Below are positions 1-6,427 of a stretch of 7,445 nucleotides of DNA, piece after piece. How positions within the stretch are numbered: position 1 is the stretch's first letter; each line of letters opens with the position of its first letter. A program made the position numbers and the translations under genes. The DNA is from an uncultured Pseudomonadota bacterium (lineage in GTDB: Bacteria; Pseudomonadota; Gammaproteobacteria; Burkholderiales; Thiobacillaceae), in assembly GCA_903918705.1 (NCBI GenBank), contig CAIXFP010000128.1, positions 1 to 7,445 on the forward strand, in the 5' to 3' direction. The notes under the pieces are model-generated. The model searched no databases. It had not been told where the DNA came from and saw only the letters and a list, made by a program, of their open reading frames with translations.

Positions 1-896
1 AGCAGATCCTCGTCGGTGGCGTCGCCGTGAAGCACCAGGGTTTTCGGCAATTTTTCCGCAAGGATCTCGGTATTCTTCTTGTTGTGGTCGATCAGCTTGA
101 CGTGATAGTCCGCTTCCAGGCTCATGGCCAGGCGCCGGCCGATGTTGCCGCCGCCGGCGATGATCACCCGGCGCACATGCTGGTCGCCGCGGCGCATCTC
201 CTTCATCACCGCGCGAATGTTGCCGGTGGCGGCCAGGAAGAACACCTCGTCGCCCTCCTCCACCACGGTGTCACCCTGCGGCAGGATGGCCCGATCCTGC
301 CGATAGATGGCCGCGACCCGGGCATCCATCTGGCCCTTGAGGTCGGGGTGCTCGCGGAACATCAGGTGCAAATGCTCGCGCAGATGCTTCAGGGCGTGCC
401 CCACCATGAAACCGCCCTGAGCCTTGACCGCCACCAGTCGGATGCGGCCGCCGGCAAAATCCACCACCTGCAGCGCTTCCGGGTAGTCGATCAGCTTGCG
501 CAGGTAGTCGGTGATTTCCTGCTCCGGGGCGATGACGTGGTCGACGCCGAAGTGTTCCGCGTCGAACAACTTCGGATGCTTCATGTAGTCAAGGGCGCGG
601 ATCCGGGCGATCTTGGTGGGGATGTTGAACAGGGCGCTGCACAGTTTGCAGGCGACGATGTTGGTCTCGTCGTTGAGGGTCACCGCGATCAGCATGTCGG
701 CGTCGTCGGCACCGGCCTGCTTCAGGATGGAGGGATGCGAGGCCTGGCCGCAGACCGTGCGCAGATCGAAGCGATCCTGCAGGGCCAGAAGCTTTTCCGC
801 GTCCAGATCCACCACGGTCAGGTCATTGCCTTCCCGCACCAGATGTTCCGCCAGGTTGGAGCCGACCTGGCCGGCACCGAGGATGATGATTTTCAT
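1..896 (-). CDS. trkA: TrkA, NAD-binding peripheral subunit of Trk K+ uptake system (3' end cut by window edge)
   Basis: TrkA is the cytoplasmic subunit that binds NAD(H) and gates the TrkH/TrkG potassium channel at the inner membrane. The visible 298 residues begin with a Rossmann fold (IILGAGQVG at about 4-12, then the acidic end of strand 2, TVVDLD, at 27-32). A regulatory TrkA-C-like region follows, with the stretch QGDTVVEEGDEVFF at about 207-220. A second Rossmann fold starts with IIAGGGNIG (245-253) and reaches GDATDED before the window ends. This duplicated RCK layout is the hallmark of full-length TrkA, which is usually about 458 residues, so roughly 160 C-terminal residues lie outside the window. 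The ATG at 896-894 is chosen because the GAGQVG motif sits at the normal distance from it. No good Shine-Dalgarno sequence precedes it. A 4-codon ORF (907-893) ends across the start codon. The gene follows ntrX after 107 bp dominated by a palindrome, so it may share the ntrYX message or have its own promoter; I see no convincing promoter. Confidence 0.97.
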   Translation of the reverse strand, partial: MKIIILGAGQVGSNLAEHLVREGNDLTVVDLDAEKLLALQDRFDLRTVCGQASHPSILKQAGADDADMLIAVTLNDETNIVACKLCSALFNIPTKIARIRALDYMKHPKLFDAEHFGVDHVIAPEQEITDYLRKLIDYPEALQVVDFAGGRIRLVAVKAQGGFMVGHALKHLREHLHLMFREHPDLKGQMDARVAAIYRQDRAILPQGDTVVEEGDEVFFLAATGNIRAVMKEMRRGDQHVRRVIIAGGGNIGRRLAMSLEADYHVKLIDHNKKNTEILAEKLPKTLVLHGDATDEDL

Positions 897-915
897 GGTT
901 GTGTCATGTGTTAAC

Positions 916-1009
916 GCGTAGGCCGGGTCCGGCGCGGTTATTTGCGCCGTTACCCGACAATCCGCCGGATACGTCGGGTAACGCGCTAAACCGCTAACCC
1001 GACCTACGC
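916..1009. repeat. 94-bp imperfect palindrome, REP/MITE-like, between ntrX and trkA
   Basis: Three nested arms share one axis. The outer arms are 916-928 (GCGTAGGCCGGGT) and 997-1009 (ACCCGACCTACGC), pairing at 12 of 13 positions. The middle arms are GCGGTT at 934-939 and AACCGC at 989-994. The inner arms are an exact 11-bp pair, CGTTACCCGAC at 948-958 and GTCGGGTAACG at 973-983, extendable by GCG/CGC with one bulged base. The loop itself contains ATCCG-C-CGGAT (960-970). Such a structure would form a long hairpin in RNA from either strand. Short elements built on GTAGG-CGGGTTA arms are familiar to me as dispersed intergenic palindromes in proteobacterial genomes, so a REP or MITE-like origin is likely, but copy number cannot be seen here. 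The right arm runs through the ntrX stop codon (1006-1004). It has no long U-tract on the minus strand, so it is not a classical intrinsic terminator, though it could stabilise the upstream mRNA or attenuate readthrough into trkA. Confidence 0.8.
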
Positions 1010-2260
1010 TTTCTCTTTCCCCGGCGCCTCGATCCCCAGTTGCTTGACCTTGCGGTACAAGTTGGTGCGATCGAGCCCGGCCCGGTCGGCGGCGCGGCTC
1101 ATGCCCCAGTCGCATTCCGCAAGCAGGGCTTCGAGATAGGCTTTTTCGAAGGCGTCGCGAGCGTCTTTCAATGGCAGATCCAGCATCAGATCGATGCCAG
1201 TTTTTTCCTTGCCGGGACGGGGCCCGAGTGCGGCATCGATCGATTCCAGAGGAATCGGACCGGCGCTGCCGTCCAGGGCGATCCGCCCCGCCAGGGTTTC
1301 CAGTTCCGCCAGATTGCCCGGCCAGTCATGCTCCGCCAGCCGGATCAGTGCTTCCTCGCTGAATTTTCGCGGCGGCTGGCGCAGTCGCAGGCAGGCCGCT
1401 TCCAGGGCGCGGGCGGCCAGGCCGGAAATATCCTCGCGGCGATCGCGCAGGGGCGGCAGGTCCACCACCGCGTGGGCCAGCAGTTCGTGCAACTCCGGGG
1501 TCATGCGGCCTTCCTTGAGGGCGCGCGCGGGATCTTCCCGGCTCACCACCACCACCCGAGCGGCGAATTCGGCACGGCGCGCGATCAGGAGGATCAGCCC
1601 GCGCTGCTGCATGACCGAGAGTGCCGCCACGTCCGGCACCAATACCAGGCCTCCTTTGGCGCGGGCCAGCAGGTCGGTGGGGTGGTTGGCCAACTCGTTC
1701 GAGTCGTCCACGCGCACCAGGGAGGCTCCGGGCGGGGTGAGGAAGCGCGCCACCACTTCTTCCCCGGTGCCCGCCTCCGCCAGCAACAGCACCGGCAAGC
1801 CGGCACTGGCGGCCAATCCGAGACGCTGCGCCAGGCGCTTGACGCGCTCGCCGCCGCCGAGTTCCTCCAGGGTGCCGCTGGTGGTGGGCAAGGCCTTGCG
1901 CGAGGCCAGGGCCTTCTTCACCGTCTCCAGCAACTGCTTGTAGGCGATGGGTTTTTCCAGGTAGTCGAAGGCTCCCAGGCGGGTGGCCTCCACCGCGGTA
2001 TGCACCGTGCCATGGCCCGACATCATCACCACCGGCATGGTCAGCCGCCCCTGGGTGCGCCATTCCTTGAGCAGGGTCACGCCATCCACATCGGGCATCC
2101 AGATGTCCAGCAGCACCAGGTCCGGCACCCTGTCATCGAGGGCGGCCCGGGCGCGGGTGCCGTTCTCGGCCATGCGCACTTCGTAACCCTCTTCTTCCAG
2201 TATCTCGCGCATCAGCTCGCGGATGCCGGGTTCGTCGTCCACCACCAGAATTTCAGACAT
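1004..2260 (-). CDS. ntrX: NtrX-like response regulator with degenerate AAA+ domain
   Basis: This 418-residue protein has the NtrC-family order of receiver, AAA+ and Fis-type HTH. The receiver (about 1-120) is intact: acidic pair D8/D9, phosphoacceptor D52 in LLDIWMPD, S81 and K103. The C-terminus (about 365-412) carries a Fis-like helix-turn-helix, MSRAADRAGLDRTNLYRK. The central domain (about 135-345) keeps the family's fold landmarks (PPLRDRREDI at 269-278, WPGN at 313-316) but not its chemistry. The Walker A-like AEAGTGEE has Glu167 for Lys, and the Walker B-like GGLVLVPD has Pro209 for Asp. The GAFTGA sigma-54 loop is missing and about 20 residues are absent around it. The arginine-finger segment reads GRMTPELHELL, and the sensor II Arg is Ala318. 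It is therefore probably a phosphorylation-controlled DNA-binding protein that does not activate sigma-54 RNA polymerase by ATP hydrolysis. The start at 2260 overlaps the ntrY end by 8 bp and has a good ribosome-binding site. NtrX is assigned from the pairing with NtrY; a diverged NtrC paralogue is the alternative. Confidence 0.92.
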   Translation of the reverse strand: MSEILVVDDEPGIRELMREILEEEGYEVRMAENGTRARAALDDRVPDLVLLDIWMPDVDGVTLLKEWRTQGRLTMPVVMMSGHGTVHTAVEATRLGAFDYLEKPIAYKQLLETVKKALASRKALPTTSGTLEELGGGERVKRLAQRLGLAASAGLPVLLLAEAGTGEEVVARFLTPPGASLVRVDDSNELANHPTDLLARAKGGLVLVPDVAALSVMQQRGLILLIARRAEFAARVVVVSREDPARALKEGRMTPELHELLAHAVVDLPPLRDRREDISGLAARALEAACLRLRQPPRKFSEEALIRLAEHDWPGNLAELETLAGRIALDGSAGPIPLESIDAALGPRPGKEKTGIDLMLDLPLKDARDAFEKAYLEALLAECDWGMSRAADRAGLDRTNLYRKVKQLGIEAPGKEKA

Positions 2261-4388
2261 GTTGTTTTTCCTCGTCTATCAGTGACGGCAGGCTGACGCA
2301 AACGCGCGCGCCACCCGCTTCCGGATTGTCCACCGCAATGCTGCCGTGATGCTCTTCCACGATCTTCTTCACCACCGGCAGGCCCAGTCCGGTCCCCTTG
2401 GGCTTGCTGGTGACATAAGGCTCGAACATGCGGCCCCACAGTTCATCGGGAAAGCCATGGCCGTTGTCCTGGACGCACAAGCTTACATGACTCCCGTGCA
2501 GTGCCGTAGTCACCGTGATCAGCGGCGCTTCGGCCGCCTCCAGCGCCTCCTGGGCATTCTTCACCAGGTTCACCAGCACCTGGCCGAGCAGGGCGGGATC
2601 CCCCGCCACCGGCGGCAGGTTTTCCGCCAGGTGGCGTTCGATGCGCACGCTACCCTCGTACATGTGCAGCACCTCGCCCACCAGTTCGTTGATGTCCAGG
2701 CGCTCGATGCGTGGCGAGGGCAGGCGGGCGTATTGCGCGAAGGCGTCCACCAGCCCCTTCATCGCCGCCACCTGGCCGACGATGGTGGCGGTGGCGCGTA
2801 TCAGGGTGTCCCGGGCGGGACCTTCCAGCTTGTCCGCCAGTTTCGCTTCCAGTCGCTCGGCGGAAAGCTGGATCGGCGTCAGCGGATTCTTGATCTCATG
2901 GGCCATGCGCCGCGCCACCTCGCCCCAGGCGGCATCGCGCTGGGCCTGGAGCAGCTGGGTGACGTCATCGAGCACCAGCACGTAATCGGGTGCGTCACCC
3001 GTGGCCAGGGGGGTGCCCCGCGCCAGGAGGATGCGGGTTCCGGTGGGCGTGGCCAATTCGATCTGTTCGCGCCAGGTATGGGTGGGGCTGTCATGAAAAT
3101 GCCGCGCCATGTCGCGGGTGAATCCGGCCAGGCCGGCATTCTCGGTGCCCCAGTCGAGCAGGGAACGGCCTTCCAGGACGCTGCGGTCCACGCCGAGGAT
3201 GCCGGCGGCAGCGGGGTTGGCCACGCGCACGGCGAGATCGTGCTCCAGGGTGACCACGCCGGTGGTCACGCTGGACATCACGCCTTCCAGGTAGGCATTG
3301 GCTTCCAGCAGTTTGTCGCGCCCCTCCTCGGCGGCGGCGCGAGCGTCCGAAAGTTGCCGGGTCATGCGGTTGAAGGACAGGGTGAGCATGCCCAGTTCAT
3401 CGCGGCTGGTGACGGTCTGCACCTGGGTGAAGTCGCCGCGCGCCACCGCCCGGGTGCCGCGGGCCAGGGCGCGCAGGGGCGCGGCCAGGCGCTCGGAGAG
3501 GACGAAGGCCAGGGAGAAGGCGGAAAACAGGGCCAGGGCCAGAGCCAGGGTCAGGGAAATTCCGTACAGGCGCTTCAACCCCAGGCGCGAGAGCAGCAGT
3601 TCCTGATAGTTCTGGCGAGCCTCCTCCACCTGTTGCGCATCCTGGGCCAATTGCTGCGGCACGGGCTGCACAACCTGTACCACGCGCGGCCGCACCGACA
3701 GCGAGGCCATATTCACCGGCGCCACCACCCGCACCATGATGCCGTTGCCCGCCGTGGCCTGCAGGCGCGACCAGGTCTGTTGCAGACGCACCTGCCAGAG
3801 GGCGCCGCGTTCCGGCGCCTTGGGCATGAGGCTGGATCGATCCGAAGAGGAGAACCCGATCAGGGTGCCGTTATCGTCGAACAAGCCCAGTTCCTGCACC
3901 CCGGCCGCCTCGCGCAGGTCGTCCAGGCGCGCTTCCTGCAGGACGGGGGACAGGTCGCCCAGTTGCTGGGCGAGCCGCTCGGTCTTTTTTACCGTCTCCC
4001 GCTGGATATGTTCCAGCGCCGATTGGCCCAGGGCGAGACCCCCTTCCAGGGCGCTCTCCATGCGCACGTCGAACCAGGTCTCGATAGAGCGCACCAGGAA
4101 TTGCACCGAGACGCCATACACCACCAGACCCGGTGCCAGGGACATCAGGCCGATGATGAGAAACAGGCGGGCGGTAAGTTTGGCGCCGAACACCCCGGCA
4201 CGGATGCGCCGCACCAACAGGACGGCCTGATAGGCGATCAGCACCGCCAGCCCGACGGCGACGGTCGCGGTGATACCCAGCAGCAGCGGAAGGTTGCCGG
4301 AGAAGAAGGCGGTATTGCCGGCGGCGGCGGCGAGCAGCCCGATCAGGGCCGAACCGATGAGCAGGCTGCCGGCGACGAGGTAGATCAT
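2253..4388 (-). CDS. ntrY: NtrY-like membrane sensor histidine kinase
   Basis: This 711-residue inner-membrane kinase should autophosphorylate and transfer phosphate to the NtrX-like protein encoded next. Three N-terminal hydrophobic segments (about 2-24, 33-59, 73-96) are followed by a roughly 175-residue extracytoplasmic or linker region. A fourth membrane segment rich in Leu-Ala lies at 275-297. A HAMP domain (about 299-349), a PAS domain (about 359-479) and a HisKA domain follow, the last with MAHEIKNPLTPIQLSAERL and phosphoacceptor His497. The HATPase_c domain has the N box NLVKNAQEAL (Asn611), G1 box DNGHG (641-645) and G2 box GTGLGL (665-670). The early motifs FGAKLTARL and SIETWFDVRME match the NtrY family. 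The frame is open up to 4556, but the ATG at 4388-4386 is the only standard start after the upstream gene ends at 4489, and it places the first membrane segment right at the N-terminus as expected. No Shine-Dalgarno sequence precedes it. Signal and regulon cannot be read from the sequence. Confidence 0.95.
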   Translation of the reverse strand: MIYLVAGSLLIGSALIGLLAAAAGNTAFFSGNLPLLLGITATVAVGLAVLIAYQAVLLVRRIRAGVFGAKLTARLFLIIGLMSLAPGLVVYGVSVQFLVRSIETWFDVRMESALEGGLALGQSALEHIQRETVKKTERLAQQLGDLSPVLQEARLDDLREAAGVQELGLFDDNGTLIGFSSSDRSSLMPKAPERGALWQVRLQQTWSRLQATAGNGIMVRVVAPVNMASLSVRPRVVQVVQPVPQQLAQDAQQVEEARQNYQELLLSRLGLKRLYGISLTLALALALFSAFSLAFVLSERLAAPLRALARGTRAVARGDFTQVQTVTSRDELGMLTLSFNRMTRQLSDARAAAEEGRDKLLEANAYLEGVMSSVTTGVVTLEHDLAVRVANPAAAGILGVDRSVLEGRSLLDWGTENAGLAGFTRDMARHFHDSPTHTWREQIELATPTGTRILLARGTPLATGDAPDYVLVLDDVTQLLQAQRDAAWGEVARRMAHEIKNPLTPIQLSAERLEAKLADKLEGPARDTLIRATATIVGQVAAMKGLVDAFAQYARLPSPRIERLDINELVGEVLHMYEGSVRIERHLAENLPPVAGDPALLGQVLVNLVKNAQEALEAAEAPLITVTTALHGSHVSLCVQDNGHGFPDELWGRMFEPYVTSKPKGTGLGLPVVKKIVEEHHGSIAVDNPEAGGARVCVSLPSLIDEEKQHV
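2269..2273 (-). promoter_or_regulatory. Ribosome-binding site of ntrX
   Basis: GAGGA on the minus strand lies 8 nt upstream of the ATG at 2260-2258. It sits inside the last codons of ntrY, whose stop (2255-2253) is past the ntrX start. This fixes the ntrX start and fits translational coupling of kinase and regulator. Confidence 0.75.
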
Positions 4389-4489
4389 GGACGAGGGCGG
4401 GCCGACCCAAGGAACACGTAACTGGGGGCGGCGGGCAAGGCTGCCCCGCGCCAGATTCCCTTGCCCCTTGCCCCGTGAGTCTTTTTCAT
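4385..4489 (-). CDS. Possible 34-codon upstream ORF between the DUF4390 gene and ntrY
   Basis: An ATG at 4489-4487 overlaps the DUF4390 stop (TGATG), and the frame ends with a TGA at 4387-4385 that overlaps the ntrY start (ATGA). The predicted peptide starts MKKTHGARGKG and ends in FLGSARPRP. It resembles no family I know and is rich in Arg, Gly, Ala and Pro. The end-to-end fit suggests ribosomes could pass from the DUF4390 gene through this ORF to ntrY, which lacks its own Shine-Dalgarno sequence. It may equally be chance in a GC-rich leader; no coding bias is visible. Confidence 0.25.
   Translation of the reverse strand: MKKTHGARGKGIWRGAALPAAPSYVFLGSARPRP
4433..4473 (-). other. Two mutually exclusive hairpins in the ntrY leader
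   Basis: On the minus strand, GGGCAAGG occurs twice in tandem (4473-4466 and 4466-4459, sharing one base). The complement CCTTGCCC lies at 4440-4433, giving an 8-bp stem with either copy and loops of about 18 or 25 nt. The hairpin ends about 44 nt before the ntrY start. It is not followed by a U-tract, so it is not an intrinsic terminator. A role in ntrY translation or mRNA stability is speculative. Confidence 0.35.
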
Positions 4490-5064
4490 CAGTATTTGAA
4501 CGTATGTTCCTGCCAGCCGGAATCGAGTTGCCAACGTCCGGAAGAAGCCAGCGCATTGACCTGCAGGGGTTTCGGCAACTGCGAAATATCCAGGTACATG
4601 CGGATGTAGATCTTGTACTCGGCCCGGCGCTTCATCTGTTTCACGCTGACCACGGCCCAGTCGCGCAGGTCGCCCGCCGTGCGCAAGGCATCGGCCAGGC
4701 TTTCGTGGGCGGTGGATACCCCATTGAGCGTGACGTAATACTGGCGCAGCAAGGCGTTGTAGGAAAGCCGCACGCTACGTTCGAGATCCGAGAGGCCCTC
4801 CGCCAGCCACCAGTCGCGGGCGCGTTCCGCTTCCACCGCCTGCACGAAGGAAAGTTGCACACCACGGCGCAGGGCATCGTCCAGGGTGGGGGAAAGCTGG
4901 ATGGCGAAACCACCGTTCAGATGAAACAGTTCTCCCCGCTGCTGCACGTCGATCTGCTGCGCCTGGATGCCTTCGGCGCGCGCGGGCATGGCGGCCAGCG
5001 CCAGCATAGCCAGGGCCGCGCGCAGGAAATTACGCCTTGAGCAAACGTGCATAAAAGAATCCAT
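4489..5064 (-). CDS. Exported DUF4390 family protein
   Basis: This is a conserved protein of unknown function found next to ntrY in betaproteobacteria. From the ATG at 5064-5062 it is 191 residues. A signal peptide occupies about 1-30, with the twin-arginine motif SRRNFLR (9-15), hydrophobic core LAMLALAAMPA and likely cleavage after ARA before EG. The mature part has the features I associate with DUF4390: GELFHLNGGFAIQLSP, DWWLAEGL, LSYNALLRQYYVTLNG and, near the end, RMYLDISQLPKPLQVNAL. The length fits the family. The start is inside rsmB; 5064 is preferred because two GGAG sequences lie 4 and 9 nt upstream, but the ATG at 5052 (187 residues) is a real alternative. The overlap with the end of rsmB (up to 35 bp) suggests co-translation. 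It probably acts outside the cytoplasmic membrane and may be functionally tied to the NtrY sensor, by context only. Confidence 0.88.
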   Translation of the reverse strand: MDSFMHVCSRRNFLRAALAMLALAAMPARAEGIQAQQIDVQQRGELFHLNGGFAIQLSPTLDDALRRGVQLSFVQAVEAERARDWWLAEGLSDLERSVRLSYNALLRQYYVTLNGVSTAHESLADALRTAGDLRDWAVVSVKQMKRRAEYKIYIRMYLDISQLPKPLQVNALASSGRWQLDSGWQEHTFKY

Positions 5065-6319
5065 CCATCTCCACTCCGGGGAGCAACTGGCCTGAGCGGG
5101 TATCCGCCACCGATTCGGAGCTGGCGTCGCCATGGCGGGCCAGGAAAGCCGCCACCTGATCCTCGTTTTCCTCGTGGAACAGGCTGCATGTGGCGTAGAG
5201 CATTGTGCCAGCCGGCTTGAGGAGCGGCCACAACGCATCCAGCAGGCGCCGCTGCTGGCGTGCCAGTTGTTGCACATCCTCGGGGCGCTTCAGCCATTTG
5301 CCGTCGGCATGGCGGCGCACCACGCCGGATGCGGTACACGGCGCATCCAGCAGGATACGGTCGAAGGGGCGGCCATCCCACCAGGACGCCGTGTCGCCGG
5401 CATCACCCGCCAGCAGGGTGGCCGCAAGGCCGAGCCGATCGAGATTTTCCCGCACCCGCGCCAGACGCGAGGCGTCGCTGTCCAGGGCCACCAGGTCGAC
5501 ATCGGCGCATTCCAGGAGGTGCCCGGTCTTGCCGCCGGGCGCGGCACAGGCGTCCAGCACCCGCTCACCGGCGCGGGCACCGAGATGGACCGCGGCCAGT
5601 TGCGCGCCCAGATCCTGAACTGACACCAGGCCCTCGAAAAACCCCGGCAGTTCGCTCACCGGCACGGGATTTTGCAGGGTCAGCGCCGACTCGCCCGTCC
5701 GGCGCGCCGCGATGCCGGCCGCCGCGAGACGGGCGAGATATTCCGTGATGTCGCCACGGCGCCGATTCACCCGCAAAGTCATGGGCGGATGCTGATTCTG
5801 GGCGGCGACGATGGACTGCCAGTCGTCCGGGTATTGCGCCTGCAGGCGCCGCAGCCACCATGGCGGAAAATTCCAGCGGGCCTCCGGGTCTGCCGCCGCG
5901 GCCGCTTCCAAATCCCCGCGACGGCGCTGAAAATTGCGCAGTACCGCGTTCGTGAAGCCGCGGGCCCCCGGGTAGCGCAGGGCCACGGCCGCCACGGTCT
6001 CGTTCACGGCGGCATAGGCCGGCGCCTCCCCCGCCTCCAGTTCATACAGTCCCACCAGAAGATGTCCGGTAAGGGCCACGGGTTTCAGGGGCCGCTCACA
6101 CAGGGCGGAAAGATAAAAGCGCAGTTGCCCGGCATGGCGCAATGTGCCGTAGGCGAGGTTCTGGGCGGCGGCCAGACGCGCGGGTGCCAGTCGGCGCAGG
6201 TTGCCCAGGGCGGAAGTCAGGCTGACGCCATCCTGGAGGACGTCATTGACCAGATGCGCAGCCAAAAGGCGGGGATTGACGTCGACAAGACCTGAAGGGT
6301 CGCGGTGGGGAACGGGCAT
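5030..6319 (-). CDS. rsmB: 16S rRNA (cytosine-967-C5)-methyltransferase RsmB
   Basis: RsmB uses S-adenosylmethionine to methylate C5 of cytosine 967 in 16S rRNA during small-subunit assembly. The 429-residue length equals what I recall for the E. coli enzyme. An N-terminal NusB-like RNA-binding domain (about 15-140) includes YAAVNETVAVA-like and FTNAVLRNF segments. The Rossmann methyltransferase domain carries the SAM-binding motif I DACAAPGGKTGHLLE (256-270). Motif IV DAPCTASGVVRRH has the product-release Cys328, and motif VI YATCS has the catalytic nucleophile Cys378. The characteristic ending DGFFYARLLKA is present, so the enzyme looks fully active. The ATG at 6319 gives a normal N-terminus but has only a weak upstream TGGA. 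In many proteobacteria rsmB follows def and fmt; here the preceding same-strand gene encodes a SAM hydrolase 108 bp away. The stop codon is inside the DUF4390 gene. Confidence 0.98.
   Translation of the reverse strand: MPVPHRDPSGLVDVNPRLLAAHLVNDVLQDGVSLTSALGNLRRLAPARLAAAQNLAYGTLRHAGQLRFYLSALCERPLKPVALTGHLLVGLYELEAGEAPAYAAVNETVAAVALRYPGARGFTNAVLRNFQRRRGDLEAAAAADPEARWNFPPWWLRRLQAQYPDDWQSIVAAQNQHPPMTLRVNRRRGDITEYLARLAAAGIAARRTGESALTLQNPVPVSELPGFFEGLVSVQDLGAQLAAVHLGARAGERVLDACAAPGGKTGHLLECADVDLVALDSDASRLARVRENLDRLGLAATLLAGDAGDTASWWDGRPFDRILLDAPCTASGVVRRHADGKWLKRPEDVQQLARQQRRLLDALWPLLKPAGTMLYATCSLFHEENEDQVAAFLARHGDASSESVADTRSGQLLPGVEMDGFFYARLLKA
5069..5077 (-). promoter_or_regulatory. Candidate ribosome-binding site of the DUF4390 gene
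   Basis: Two GGAG tetramers (5077-5074 and 5072-5069) precede the ATG at 5064 by 9 and 4 nt. They decide in favour of this start over the ATG at 5052, which has only a weak GGATGG. Both lie in rsmB codons for its conserved C-terminal Gly-Val-Glu-Met-Asp-Gly, so coincidence is possible. Confidence 0.45.
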
Positions 6320-6427
6320 GGTCGGCGATTATCCAGGAAAGGCGGCCCGGAAACGATTTCACCAGGCACGCGGCCGATGTAATCCGTGTAATTGACGTAA
6401 GCGTGCCATCTGCCACAGCACTGCCCA
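6320..6427. other. Intergenic gap with a weak inverted repeat
   Basis: This 108-bp spacer separates the SAM hydrolase gene from rsmB. It holds a 7-bp inverted repeat, GGCACGC at 6365-6371 and GCGTGCC at 6401-6407, separated by 29 bp, and a -10-like GATAAT on the minus strand at 6333-6328 without a recognisable -35 box. No U-tract terminator is visible, so readthrough into rsmB is plausible. The spacer also has a higher AT content around 6376-6400 than the flanking genes. Confidence 0.4.

Noticed and set aside
893..907. Four-codon ORF (ATG ACA CAA CCA TGA) ending on the trkA start
   Set aside because: It is too short to distinguish from chance and has no ribosome-binding site of its own.
27..914. 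Long plus-strand open frame of 295 codons opposite trkA
   Set aside because: It is the antisense shadow of trkA. The minus strand gives a clear TrkA protein with two Rossmann motifs, while the plus frame is His- and Gln-rich and matches no family.
1040..2296. Plus-strand open frame of 418 codons opposite ntrX
   Set aside because: It is the antisense shadow of ntrX, with low-complexity His/Gln/Gly composition and no recognisable motif.
3505..3560. Repeated GGCCAG/GCCAGG units on the plus strand
   Set aside because: They are explained by Leu-Ala repeats in the fourth membrane segment of NtrY and are not an independent DNA repeat.
2346..4421. Plus-strand open frame of 691 codons opposite ntrY
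   Set aside because: It is an artefact of high third-position GC in ntrY. The His/Gln/Gly-rich translation has no domain, and the opposite strand encodes a textbook histidine kinase.
4389..4556. N-terminal extension of NtrY from an ATG at 4556
   Set aside because: It would overlap the DUF4390 gene by 68 bp and add 56 polar residues before a membrane segment that normally begins the family's proteins.
6328..6333. GATAAT as a -10 box for rsmB
   Set aside because: No -35-like hexamer is found at 16-18 bp, and initiation there would leave almost no leader before the ATG at 6319.
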